Notes: a model not told the origin generated them from the sequence alone. A DNA stretch of 64,000 nt from CAIYRG01 sp965247505 (GCA_965247505.1 OZ252020.1:3224001-3288000); one strand, 5' to 3'; positions 47,729-56,841 are shown, counted from the first letter of the stretch. Program-made: numbers and translations.

Positions 47729-48545
47729 TGTCGCGTGCCTCCTCAATCGCACGGCGGCCGAACGCTCTGACCAAATCACGCCGGTAAGCGGCGTCGGCAT
47801 GAATGTCGGTATACCCGCCGAGCTTCCATGCCAGCCTGTTGAGTTCCTCATCCACGTCATCGCTCGCGAGTGCCGTCCAGTCTTGCACGTAAGGCTGATC
47901 GGAAGCGCCGCCCACGCCTATCCGCACATTGTCTCCGTTAGCCACTGCAGCCACCGCCACAATGGCGAAGTCACCATGGCGTTGCGTGAACTCCTTGAAC
48001 GTAAATCCGTCTGCCGCGGCACGGATGGGAAAGCGAACCGCGGTTACCATTTCGGTCGGTTCACACGCGTTCGACAGCATACCCATCTGGAAATCCGCTG
48101 CCGCAAGCCGGCGCTCGCCTTTCTTCGATCGAACGATGGCCTCGCCGTTCAACACTCTGAAACAAAGCGGCAATTCCGAGGATGGTTCGCAATGTGCGAT
48201 GCTGCCGCACACCGTGCCACGGCTGCGCGTCTGGTAATGACCGACATTGGGCAGGGCAAGGCCAAGGAGCGGCAGCGTTGCCGACAGCTCTGGCCAGGCA
48301 AGCAGCTCCGCCTGTGTCGTTGCCGCGCCAACTTCAACCCAGTCAGCATCGCGCGTGATGTAGGAGAGTTCCTTGAGATCCGAAATGTCGATCAGAACCT
48401 CGATGTCGACCAAGCGATAGTTGATCATCGCACCCAGCGACAAACCACCAGCGAGAATCCGGGCGCGCTCGCCGTATTCATCGAGGCAATCGAGCGCTTC
48501 TTTAACGTTGATAGGTCGGAGATAGCTGAAGTTTCCGGGTTTCAT
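47715..48545 (-). CDS. Molybdenum hydroxylase FAD subunit (CoxM type)
   Basis: 276 residues. FAD-binding signatures of the family: 'RILAGGLSLGAMINYRLVD' and, for the second loop, 'TRSRGTVCGSIAHCEPSSELPL'. It passes electrons from the iron-sulfur subunit to the final acceptor. It overlaps both neighbours (4 bp with the large subunit, 14 bp with the small one), which indicates translational coupling and fixed stoichiometry. Confidence 0.95.
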   Translation of the reverse strand: MKPGNFSYLRPINVKEALDCLDEYGERARILAGGLSLGAMINYRLVDIEVLIDISDLKELSYITRDADWVEVGAATTQAELLAWPELSATLPLLGLALPNVGHYQTRSRGTVCGSIAHCEPSSELPLCFRVLNGEAIVRSKKGERRLAAADFQMGMLSNACEPTEMVTAVRFPIRAAADGFTFKEFTQRHGDFAIVAVAAVANGDNVRIGVGGASDQPYVQDWTALASDDVDEELNRLAWKLGGYTDIHADAAYRRDLVRAFGRRAIEEARDNAAA

Positions 48546-51500
48546 CTTCCAATCCCAAAAATTCTAAGTACTCGTTTCCACCAGGGCAGTGCAGGCCTGA
48601 CCTCGACCTGATCCCCAAGTCGTTTGAAAAACTGCTTGATGAGTGCGTTTGACGCGCCTTCCAGCATGCGCCCGCCAATAGCCGCTATTTTGCCGGTGAT
48701 TTCGACCTCGTAGTCGTAGCTCAGCTGGGTGCCTTCGCCGACAGCATTCAGGTGTACGCGCCCACCACCTTTCGAGCTGCCCAAGGGGCCGTCCAGCCTG
48801 CCCGTGAGAATCGCATGTTGCGGTGGATCCAGATCGGATAATTTTATATCGGCATTGAATCGGCCTTTGATGACGCCAACCCCGATCGTAATGTCGGCGT
48901 GATACTGGTTCTCCCCCACACGCTCGAGTTCACGGCAACCGGGAATGACCCTTGCCAGTTTCTCCGGGTCAAGCAGGGCCTGCCAGATTTTTTCGCGATC
49001 GGCTCTGATGACCATCTCACCACTGCCGCGCAGCCCAGCCTTTCCTTTGCCTACATTTAAAGCCGACGGTTCTGTCTCGAGATCATCAGGTCTGGCGGGT
49101 TCTTGTTTTCGCAGCAGCCCAGCGATCTTCGACGGTGTGAGCGGGAGCCGCAGATCTGATATGCCTGTCGCATCGCAGACTGCGTTGGCGATGCATACAG
49201 GGGTGCTCATGCAGTTGCCCTCCCCGATGCCTTTGGCACCAAGTGGTGTGAATGGAGAGGGCGATTCCATGTGCAAGATTTCGGGCTCAGGGACCTCACA
49301 GGCGGTTGGGCACAAATACTCTGCGAATGTCCCCGACAGAAAGCTACCGTCGGCGGCGTAGCGTAACTCCTCGTGCAAGGCCGCGCCAACGCCCCAGGCA
49401 AACGAACCATACACCTGGCCATCCACCAATAACGGGTTCAGCATTTTGCCGGCATCGTGCATTGTCGTGTAATGATCGATTCGGACTTCCCCTGTAACCT
49501 TGTCGACTTCGACGCCGCAGACATCGAACACGAATCCATATGTCAACGACGTATTGATCTGATCCTTGTCGTTCGGCGGTTCGATTTCCGGGGCGGATAC
49601 AGACGCGGTTTCGGAAATACCGGTGTGAACGCCGTCGGGCAGTAGGTTGGGTGACCAGTGGACCGTACCGGCAACGCGCGTGAAGCGAATCGCGTTGTCG
49701 GGCGCATCAACCGGATAAACCTGTCCATTTGCGAACGTGATCTTCTCGGCTGGCACGTCCAGTAGTTTCGCGGCGACGATCGCGAGCTTGTCTCGGACTC
49801 GTTGCGCCGCCTTGAGTGCAGCGACAGTTGTCGCGGAAGAGAAGCGACTTGAGTAATTGCCTGTCGCGATTGACCAGCAGTCTTTGTGCGTATCGCGCTC
49901 CATATTGACGCTGATGTCGGTCGGCTTGAGGCCTAGCTGGTCCGCGGTGATCTGTGCCAGTACCGTCATATGCCCTTGGCCTTGCGGCAAACTGTCGGCC
50001 GTGACGCTTACCACGCCCAACGGATCAATGTTCACCGTAGCAAACGCCACGTGGCCGCCTTTGGGCCCCGCCTTATTGCGAAACTCAGCAGAATTGATTG
50101 TGCTCAAATAGCCCATATTCGACTGTGCGGGCTCGACGATTGCGGCAAATCCGATGCCGTACAAGCGCCCTTCAGCCCGCGCTTTGTCACGTCGCGCATT
50201 GAGTTCGTCGAGCCGCCCGCCCTCTTTCACCAGTGCGAGGGCTTTCTGATAGTCACCGGAATCGATCAGCGCTCCGGCTGGCGCGTGATACGGGAATGAG
50301 CCGGCGGGAATCAGGTTCTTCTCAATCAGTTCGAGATGGTCCATGCCGAGTTCATCGGCGACATGCCGCATCAGTCGCTCGATCCCATAATAGACCTGCG
50401 GTCCGCCGAAGCCTCGCACCATGCCCGATGGCGTCTTGTTCGTCATGACGACGCGATTGATCAGTTCAAGATTGGGAACCTTGTACGCGCCCGTCATGAT
50501 GCCGTGTTGCCGATACAGCGGTCCGGGCATTGGCGGCCTTAAGTACGCACCATAGTCGTCCAGCTGATCGAAACGAAACGCGGTCACAGTGCCGTCATTC
50601 ATAACGGCTGCTTCGCCTGCGATGACGCGATTTGGTGCTGCTATGGCAGCTGTCAGATGTTCGAGCCGATCCTCCACCCATTTGACCGGCTTTTTCACCA
50701 TTCGCGATGCGACGCACATGAGAACGATATACGGAAAGATCGCCTGCTTGATTCCGAAACCGCCACCTGAGTAGGCGGGTATCCTGAGCCGGAGTTGCGA
50801 TCCAGCGATTCGCAGGGCCTTCGAAATGACCGGGTGAACGGTGAACGGTCCCTGGAAATTCGAGACGACATCATAAATGCCATCACCGTCATTGTAATCG
50901 GCGCAAACAACAAAACCTTCCAGCGGTGTCTGCGAATTACGCGGGTAGTCTATGGTCAGCTTGACAACTCGGTCCGCCTCGGCAAACGCTTTGTCAGGAT
51001 CGCCGTACTTGAATTCACGATGTGACGGAATATTCGATCCAACACCATCATGGACGAGCGGCGCACCCTCTTGCGCCGCTTCCAGCGGATCAATCACCGC
51101 GTCCAGCTGCTTGTACACGACAGATATGTGATCTAGAGCGTCTTCGGCAATGTATCGGTCTTTGGCGACCACTAGTGCAACCGAATCGCCGACGAATCGT
51201 ACCCGATCGACAGCCAGTGACCACTGGTCCATCGGCTGACGCAGCACGATCAGGAACGGATCGGTGTGCCGGCGTATATCCTCGCCGGACAGTACCGCGA
51301 CAACGCCAGGTAACTTCAGTGCCTCCTTCGCATCAATGGAGACGATCTCGGCATGGGGATGCGGGGATCGCAAGATTGCCCCGTGAAGGGTACCCGGCCG
51401 TTCCGGATAGTCATCCGCGAACTTGGCCTGTCCTTTGAGGAGCGGCCCGTCCTCAAGGCGTTCTACGGACTGACCCACATATGTCGTGGTCTCGGTCTTT

Positions 51501-51571
51501 TCTTTTGTCTTGTCCCGATCAAGCAGGACCGGACGATTTTCTTTCAGGGCGACTGAGGGCCTGCTCGCCAT
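48542..51571 (-). CDS. Molybdenum hydroxylase large subunit fused to a CoxG domain
   Basis: 1009 residues. Residues ~30-790 are the xanthine-dehydrogenase/CO-dehydrogenase large subunit, binding the molybdopterin cytosine dinucleotide cofactor. The catalytic Glu lies in 'LGAKGIGEGNCMS', and Mo-site loops include 'YSGGGFGIKQA' and 'SGMVRGFGGPQVYYG'. The latter lacks the AYRCSFR loop of true CO dehydrogenase, so a CO-oxidising role is unlikely. Residues ~840-990 are an SRPBCC/CoxG domain ('SGEMVIRADREKIWQALLDPEKLARVIPGC'), usually a separate maturation or membrane-anchoring protein. The enzyme probably hydroxylates an aromatic or heteroaromatic CoA ester or acid with water. Divergent from an aryl-CoA ligase gene. 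Confidence 0.92.
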   Translation of the reverse strand: MASRPSVALKENRPVLLDRDKTKEKTETTTYVGQSVERLEDGPLLKGQAKFADDYPERPGTLHGAILRSPHPHAEIVSIDAKEALKLPGVVAVLSGEDIRRHTDPFLIVLRQPMDQWSLAVDRVRFVGDSVALVVAKDRYIAEDALDHISVVYKQLDAVIDPLEAAQEGAPLVHDGVGSNIPSHREFKYGDPDKAFAEADRVVKLTIDYPRNSQTPLEGFVVCADYNDGDGIYDVVSNFQGPFTVHPVISKALRIAGSQLRLRIPAYSGGGFGIKQAIFPYIVLMCVASRMVKKPVKWVEDRLEHLTAAIAAPNRVIAGEAAVMNDGTVTAFRFDQLDDYGAYLRPPMPGPLYRQHGIMTGAYKVPNLELINRVVMTNKTPSGMVRGFGGPQVYYGIERLMRHVADELGMDHLELIEKNLIPAGSFPYHAPAGALIDSGDYQKALALVKEGGRLDELNARRDKARAEGRLYGIGFAAIVEPAQSNMGYLSTINSAEFRNKAGPKGGHVAFATVNIDPLGVVSVTADSLPQGQGHMTVLAQITADQLGLKPTDISVNMERDTHKDCWSIATGNYSSRFSSATTVAALKAAQRVRDKLAIVAAKLLDVPAEKITFANGQVYPVDAPDNAIRFTRVAGTVHWSPNLLPDGVHTGISETASVSAPEIEPPNDKDQINTSLTYGFVFDVCGVEVDKVTGEVRIDHYTTMHDAGKMLNPLLVDGQVYGSFAWGVGAALHEELRYAADGSFLSGTFAEYLCPTACEVPEPEILHMESPSPFTPLGAKGIGEGNCMSTPVCIANAVCDATGISDLRLPLTPSKIAGLLRKQEPARPDDLETEPSALNVGKGKAGLRGSGEMVIRADREKIWQALLDPEKLARVIPGCRELERVGENQYHADITIGVGVIKGRFNADIKLSDLDPPQHAILTGRLDGPLGSSKGGGRVHLNAVGEGTQLSYDYEVEITGKIAAIGGRMLEGASNALIKQFFKRLGDQVEVRPALPWWKRVLRIFGIGR

Positions 51572-51682
51572 GTCAGCTCTCCGTCGATAGATCGTAGCAA
51601 GGTTGTAATTTCGATCAGAAACATATTAGGATAATAGCTACATTACCAAGTTATCTCAGGTAATCAACCATGGGTCAAGATC
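51572..51682. promoter_or_regulatory. Divergent promoter region with small palindrome
   Basis: 111 AT-rich bases between the hydroxylase operon and the CoA ligase operon. It contains the palindrome TATTAGGATAATA (51624-51636). Its ATATTAG half also occurs upstream of the marR gene (56054-56060), so it may be an operator for that regulator. Sequence resemblance only. Confidence 0.35.
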
Positions 51683-53269
51683 ATGGCAAGCAATCACACT
51701 GTTACGGTCGAAACAGGATCGGGCACACCTCGACTGATCTTCTCGCCCATCTTCAACGTCGCAGTGCGATTCATCGATCACCACGTCGAGGCCGGCAACG
51801 GCAATTCCGTAGCGATTCGGACGGCGGCGGGACAGCAGTTCACCTATGCCCAGCTGTCTGAGCACGTCAACCGCGCTGGTGCCGCCCTGTTGAAGTTGGG
51901 CCTCGCGCCGGGAGACCGATTGCTGATGGTCCTCAAAGACTCGCCGATGTTCCTTTTCACGTTCTGGGGTGCGATCAAGGCCGGCATCATTCCGATTTCC
52001 GTCAACACACTGATCGCTGAAAAGGACTATCGGTACCTCATCGAAGACTCCGAATGTGCTGCGGTCATCTACTCGACCGAACTCGCCACTGTCATGCGCA
52101 AAGCATTCGCGAGTGCCAAGTATCCACCCGGCATTTGCATGGCCGCGGAGGGGGGGGACTCGCTCAGTGAGCTGATGCTCGAAGTCGAACCGGGTCTGGT
52201 CGCGGCCGAGACCGACGCCAACACCGAGTGCTTCTGGCTCTATTCGTCCGGGTCCACCGGCAATCCGAAGGGGGTCGTGCACGAGCACAAAGACATGGTG
52301 GCGACCAGCGAGTTCTTCGGCCGGCGGATTGGAGGCATTACCGAACAGGACGTTGTCTACTCGTCGAGCAAGCTATTCTTCTCGTACGGTTTTGGGGGCG
52401 GCATGACCTTTCCGTTGTGGGCGGGGGCCAGCACGGTGTTGTGTGACGAGAAGACGTCGCCGGACATGATAGTGCGAATCATCAAAGAGTTCAATCCGAC
52501 CGTACTCTTTTGCGTCCCGACCTTATACGGACAGCTCTTACACCGGACAAATGCCACCGCTTCGGATTTTGATTCAATTCGTCGCGCCATTTCGGCAGGC
52601 GAAGCTCTGCCCGCCCCGGTATTCCACGAATTCAAGGAGCGATTCCATATCGAGATCCTCGATGGCATCGGCTCGACCGAGGCACTTCACATTTTCGTTT
52701 CCAATCGACCCGATGATATTGCACCCGGCACGTCCGGGCGACCCGTACCCGGTTACGACGTCAGGATTGTCGATGATGAGGGGGAAGACGTTGCGCAGGG
52801 AGAGATCGGAACGCTCTGGGTCAAGGGCGATTCTACGGCCAGAAGTTACTGGAGGAACCCGGAAAAGACTGCGTCGACGATGATAGGTAATTGGCTCAAC
52901 ACGGGCGACATGTATCACATTGATGAGCAGGGGTATTACGTGAACGCAGGACGTGGAGACGACATGCTCAAAGTCGGTGGCATGTGGTGTTCTCCACTTG
53001 AAATCGAATCCTGCCTCATCAGCCACGAGGCCGTCCTGGAAGCCGCAGTGGTGGGCCGAAAGGACGATGCCGGGTTGACCAAACCCGACGCGTACATCGT
53101 ACTAAAGGGCTCGGTCGAGAAACGTGATGAGTTGTCCTCGGAACTTCGCGTTTTTTGCAAGGCCAATCTCGCCGGATTCAAATATCCGAGGTGGTTCAAT
53201 TTCGTTGACGAACTCCCCAAGACAGTTACCGGGAAAATCCAGCGGTTCAAGCTGCGTTCAAATCAGTAG
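51683..53269 (+). CDS. Benzoate-CoA-ligase-family aryl-CoA ligase (AMP-forming)
   Basis: 528 residues. ANL-superfamily ligase close in pattern to benzoate/aryl-CoA ligases: 'FNVAVRFIDHHVEAGNGN', 'AIKAGIIPISVNTLI', 'YSSGSTGNPKGVVHEHKDM' (A3), 'SSSKLFFSYGFGGGMTFPLWAGAS', 'DGIGSTEALHIF' (A5), 'LNTGDMYHIDEQGYYVNAGRGDDMLKVGGMW' (A7-A8) and 'LPKTVTGKIQRFKL' (A10 Lys). It probably activates the ring acid that the divergently encoded molybdenum hydroxylase then hydroxylates. An ADP-forming synthetase gene follows 40 bp later. Confidence 0.93.
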   Translation: MASNHTVTVETGSGTPRLIFSPIFNVAVRFIDHHVEAGNGNSVAIRTAAGQQFTYAQLSEHVNRAGAALLKLGLAPGDRLLMVLKDSPMFLFTFWGAIKAGIIPISVNTLIAEKDYRYLIEDSECAAVIYSTELATVMRKAFASAKYPPGICMAAEGGDSLSELMLEVEPGLVAAETDANTECFWLYSSGSTGNPKGVVHEHKDMVATSEFFGRRIGGITEQDVVYSSSKLFFSYGFGGGMTFPLWAGASTVLCDEKTSPDMIVRIIKEFNPTVLFCVPTLYGQLLHRTNATASDFDSIRRAISAGEALPAPVFHEFKERFHIEILDGIGSTEALHIFVSNRPDDIAPGTSGRPVPGYDVRIVDDEGEDVAQGEIGTLWVKGDSTARSYWRNPEKTASTMIGNWLNTGDMYHIDEQGYYVNAGRGDDMLKVGGMWCSPLEIESCLISHEAVLEAAVVGRKDDAGLTKPDAYIVLKGSVEKRDELSSELRVFCKANLAGFKYPRWFNFVDELPKTVTGKIQRFKLRSNQ

Positions 53270-53309
53270 AGAAATCAAAAAGTCTACATCACGACCATAA
53301 GAGATTGTT

Positions 53310-55472
53310 ATGTCCGTAGCACGTGAAGTCATCACCAGGGTACGAGGCGAAGGTCGTCTGGAACTCACTGAAAATGAATCGAAACAGGTGCTGGCCAGCA
53401 TCGGCGTCGAAGTGACCCGGGAGGAACTGGGGCAGAACCAGGACTCGGCCGTCGCCATAGCCGAGCGTATCGGCTATCCGGTGGTGCTCAAGATCTCTTC
53501 TCCCGACATCCTGCATAAGTCGGATGTGGGTGGTGTCTTGGTTGGACTGGCGAATGCCGATGCCGTACGCCGCGGCTACCAACAAATCTTGCAGTCGGTC
53601 AAAGCCAAGCATCGTGATGCCACTATCGACGGCATTTTAGTCTGCGAAATGGTGTCCGGTGGCATCGAGACGATCATAGGCGTCACAAACTTGCCGCCAT
53701 TCGGACCGACGGTGGCATTCGGCCTGGGTGGCGTGTTTGTCGAAGTCCTCAAAGACATTACGTTCCGAACGGCACCCATAGATCAGGCCGAGGCGAGCCG
53801 GATGTTATTGGACATAAACGGTGTGAGCATGCTGAGCGGTGCGCGCGGGACGGAAGCCGCCAACAAAGCGCTGCTGGCCGAGGCGATCGCCAGAGTCTCC
53901 GAGTTCGCCGTGGAGTTCCACAAGGACATTTCAGAAATCGATATCAATCCTCTGGTCGCCAAAGGCGATCGCATCGTCGCGCTGGATGGACTGATCACGC
54001 TGAAAAAGGAAGACACGACCGCCGCTGTTCAGAAACCGGAGATCAGCGCGGTCGCACGAAATGATATCAGTGCGGTTCTCGGGCCGAGATCACTGGCCGT
54101 GATCGGCGCATCGACCAATCCGGCAAAATCCGGCCATACCATTCTCAAGAATATTGTAGAAAACGGCTTTAAGGGCGACATCTATCCCATCAATCCGAAT
54201 GCAGACGAGATCCTTGGCCTTAAGGCATACCCGAACGTGCTGGAGGTTCCCGGCGATATTGATCTGGTTTTCTTCCTGTTGCCTGGGCGTTTCATTCCCA
54301 CTCTGTTCAAAGACTGTCACAAGAAAGGCGTCAAGGCAGCATGCATCATCTCAGGCGGCTTCAGCGAGGTCGGCGAGGAAGGCGCGAAAGCACAGGCGGA
54401 ACTGGTAAAGTTGATCGAGAAGACGGGCGTCCGCTGTCTTGGGCCCAATACCATCGGCCTCATGAACATGAAAGCGAACCTCTCCGCGAGTTTCGTGTTC
54501 TTCGACAATTGGGAAGACGGTCCTATTTCGCTCGGCGGGCAATCCGGCGTGTTTGCCGGTGCGGTCGCCGATGAAATCATGGATCGTACTGTGCAACGTA
54601 TCGGCATCGGGCGCAGCGTCGCATTTGGTAACAAGATCGATCTGGACGAGAGCGACTTCGTCGAATGGGCATGGCAAGATCAGGACACTGAAGTCATCGC
54701 ACTGTATCTCGAGTCCATCAACAATCCCCGCCGTTTCTTCTCGATCGCAAACAAAGCCAAGTGCGACAAGCCCATCCTCGTCCTGAAGCCTGGGCGCTCG
54801 CAGCAGGGATCGAGAGCCTCGGCTTCGCACACCGGCTCCTTGGCAATGGATGATAATCTGCTCGACAAAGCTTTTCGTCAGTACGGTGTGATCCGTGCGG
54901 AGACGCTCGAGGATTTCATCGAGTTCATGAAAGCGTTCTCCTATGCACCATTGCCCCAGGGCAGCCGCGTCGGCGTCGTGACGTTTTCCGGCGCTAACGG
55001 CGTAATGTGTACGGACGAACTCGGCGAGGCAGGCTTTACGCTCGCCGAACTGACAGACGTGACCAAGGAGCGCTGCAAAGAGTTTCTCCCGGAATGGCAA
55101 CCAGCGGCGAATCCACTCGACCTTTGGGCGGCCCTGGGTTCGGGCAACCGCGTCGCACACGAAGAAGGCATATTGTCGATTCTGAACGACGACAATGTCG
55201 ATGCGGTTGTCGTTATCCTGCTCGCGCTGGATATGGCCAACTTCGAAGGCATTCGCGAAATTTTCGAACGAGCAAAGCGAGAGCAGCCGAAAAAACCGAT
55301 TTACACTATCTTCCTCGGTGGCAAGGTCAAGCAACAGTGGCTACGGGAAATTGATGGGCTTAACGTGCCGCATTTCGATACGACCCATGTGGCTATCAGA
55401 GCGTTGGGCGCGACACGGCGCTATGCGATCGAGCGCGACATCATGCAAAGGGATCCGACGATAACGGACTAG
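53310..55472 (+). CDS. ADP-forming acyl-CoA synthetase (fused subunits)
   Basis: 720 residues. An N-terminal ATP-grasp (beta) domain (~1-235; 'GYPVVLKISSPDILHKSDVGGV', 'EIDINPLVAKGDRIVALDG') is followed by a CoA-binding Rossmann domain (~255-380; 'SLAVIGASTNPAKSGH') and succinyl-CoA-ligase-like domains (~395-700). These carry the catalytic His in 'SRASASHTGSLAMDD'. The beta-alpha domain order differs from the alpha-beta order of most fused enzymes. It would form a CoA ester, or recover ATP from one, with ADP and phosphate. It overlaps the convergent marR gene by 4 bp. Confidence 0.9.
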   Translation: MSVAREVITRVRGEGRLELTENESKQVLASIGVEVTREELGQNQDSAVAIAERIGYPVVLKISSPDILHKSDVGGVLVGLANADAVRRGYQQILQSVKAKHRDATIDGILVCEMVSGGIETIIGVTNLPPFGPTVAFGLGGVFVEVLKDITFRTAPIDQAEASRMLLDINGVSMLSGARGTEAANKALLAEAIARVSEFAVEFHKDISEIDINPLVAKGDRIVALDGLITLKKEDTTAAVQKPEISAVARNDISAVLGPRSLAVIGASTNPAKSGHTILKNIVENGFKGDIYPINPNADEILGLKAYPNVLEVPGDIDLVFFLLPGRFIPTLFKDCHKKGVKAACIISGGFSEVGEEGAKAQAELVKLIEKTGVRCLGPNTIGLMNMKANLSASFVFFDNWEDGPISLGGQSGVFAGAVADEIMDRTVQRIGIGRSVAFGNKIDLDESDFVEWAWQDQDTEVIALYLESINNPRRFFSIANKAKCDKPILVLKPGRSQQGSRASASHTGSLAMDDNLLDKAFRQYGVIRAETLEDFIEFMKAFSYAPLPQGSRVGVVTFSGANGVMCTDELGEAGFTLAELTDVTKERCKEFLPEWQPAANPLDLWAALGSGNRVAHEEGILSILNDDNVDAVVVILLALDMANFEGIREIFERAKREQPKKPIYTIFLGGKVKQQWLREIDGLNVPHFDTTHVAIRALGATRRYAIERDIMQRDPTITD

Positions 55473-56005
55473 TCAGACGTCACTCTCTGTGCGCGTGACG
55501 ACAGATAGGCAACCATGGCGCAGGCGTCCTCGGCACCGCGAACCATTCCTGCAAGCATGTCGTGCAGCTGACCAAAGTCTTTCTTTCCAAGCGATGTGAA
55601 CAGCGCATCATTAACCTTGACCTGTGTCGGCGCCAGTTTGGCCAGCAGCGCGTTGCCCTTATGCGTAACCTGTACGAGCACGCTGCGCCGATCCTCGGGA
55701 TTCTGTTTCTTGGTGACGAGTCTAGCCTTTTTGAGCTTGCCCGTTTCGACCGTGATAAACGCCCCACTCAGCGATAGATGACTGGCAATTCTGTTGACGC
55801 CAATCCCGTTGTTCTCGTCGAGGTGTGCGGCCGTTATGAGTATCGTGTACTGAATAGCTGAGAGGCCAATCATTTCCGCGAGTCCGGAGCGCACGGTTTG
55901 CAGTCGCGTCGAAAACGCCAGCAGACCATGCACAAGTTGTCGAAACGCATCATCGTTTCCGTTTCTGAGCAATTCGGGACGCGATACTGTGAGCGGTGCG
56001 GTCAT
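55469..56005 (-). CDS. MarR-family transcriptional regulator
   Basis: 178 residues with a winged helix-turn-helix: 'GLSAIQYTILITAAHLDENNGIGVNRIASHLSLSGAFITVETGKLKKARLVTKKQNPEDRRSVLVQVT' spans recognition helix and wing (the DRRS.LV wing is diagnostic). Members usually repress aromatic-degradation operons and respond to an aromatic acid or its CoA ester. It is convergent with the ligase operon. The likely targets are the 51.6-kb divergent promoter and its own promoter, where direct repeats lie at 56043-56076. Confidence 0.9.
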   Translation of the reverse strand: MTAPLTVSRPELLRNGNDDAFRQLVHGLLAFSTRLQTVRSGLAEMIGLSAIQYTILITAAHLDENNGIGVNRIASHLSLSGAFITVETGKLKKARLVTKKQNPEDRRSVLVQVTHKGNALLAKLAPTQVKVNDALFTSLGKKDFGQLHDMLAGMVRGAEDACAMVAYLSSRAQRVTSD

Positions 56006-56042
56006 GGATCGTCCTACCGTATCCTCAATGATTGAGGGAAAA

Positions 56043-56076
56043 ATTAGCTTACAATATTAGCTTTTTACTATTAGCA
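56043..56076. promoter_or_regulatory. Triple direct repeat upstream of marR
   Basis: ATTAGCT at 56043, ATTAGCT at 56056 and ATTAGCA at 56070, spaced 13 and 14 bp, lie 38-71 bp before the marR start codon in an AT-rich stretch. This may be an autoregulatory operator and promoter region. No experimental basis; pattern only. Confidence 0.4.
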
Positions 56077-56239
56077 ATCCAACCGAGCGAGTCAAACTCG
56101 GAAGTCCCCGGAATTTCCCCGGTGTGGGAATCAACGACGTGCTTCAAGAAGGGGTTAAATTCCGCACTGTCGCGCTGCATGGCGCGACTGGAGCGCTCGA
56201 ACACGACTCTCTCGGCGCCGATTTTCGTTGCCACGCAGT

Positions 56240-56560
56240 CACACAAAGCTTCGAATCCATTGCTCCAGGCGCCGCGCTTTCATCGCGAACAACACCGTCG
56301 CTCCAGTCGCTGGCAATAGCGGTCTGATGCCAAGCGTGCGCAAAATTTTCCGTGCAAATTTGATGTTCGGCATATCTTAGTACTTCTCGAAGTGATCGAT
56401 CAGGCGTCTGCCCAACTCGAGTGCCGGTCTGGAATTTTTCGCTAGGGAGATCGTCGGCGGCTCGATGATGACGAGAGAGCGAACGAGATCCGTCCGCATG
56501 CCGGCGACGATGAGTACCACAACCCTTCCGACCGACGAGCCCAGAAGATATGCGCCACGC
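56240..56560 (-). pseudogene. Alpha/beta hydrolase remnant
   Basis: The minus strand reads a nucleophile-elbow-like stretch 'GAYLLGSSVGRVVVLIVAGM', then 'RTDLVRSLVIIEPPTISLAK' and 'SRPALELGRRLIDHFEKY', then a stop (TAA at 56379-56377), after which 'MPNIKFARKILRTLGI' continues in frame. Start, catalytic-acid and catalytic-His regions cannot be placed. I read this as a decayed fragment of an alpha/beta hydrolase gene. Confidence 0.45.
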
Positions 56561-56574
56561 CCTCTTCGTCATCG

Positions 56575-56838
56575 GTGGACATGACCAATCCGGAGGCCGC
56601 GCAGGATATTGAGCGTTACTACCAGTCTGCTTCTCTACCGGCCCGCGAACGAATCGCATTGATGCATCTCGCATGGGATTTTATCGGATCAGAATTTGCC
56701 AATTGCCAACACCAATATGAAAAATTCTATGGCGGGGCGTCCTTCGTCGTGAAGATGAATATGTTCCGTAGCTACGATTTCGAGCGCGCGGATGCGCTGG
56801 TCGAGACGGCGCTGAATTTGCCTTGGCAGGAGGACTAG
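56575..56838 (+). pseudogene. C-terminal fragment of an HpaB-type flavin monooxygenase
   Basis: About 87 codons, 'DIERYYQSASLPARERIALM', 'HLAWDFIGSEFANCQHQYEK' and 'FYGGASFVVKMNMFRSYDF', match the last segment of 4-hydroxyphenylacetate 3-monooxygenase large subunits (normally ~500 residues). The N-terminal 80% is missing, and the sequence before 56575 belongs to another decayed gene on the other strand. The fragment indicates that an aromatic hydroxylase gene was deleted here. A hairpin follows the stop directly. Confidence 0.6.
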
Positions 56839-56841
56839 CCT

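Noticed and set aside
48542..51571. True aerobic CO dehydrogenase
   Set aside because: The large subunit lacks the Cys-containing AYRCSFR loop that binds Cu in form I enzymes, and it is paired with an aryl-CoA ligase.
54351..55334. Minus-strand frame of 327 codons inside the ADP-forming synthetase gene
   Set aside because: It is antisense to a well-supported CDS and has no family resemblance.
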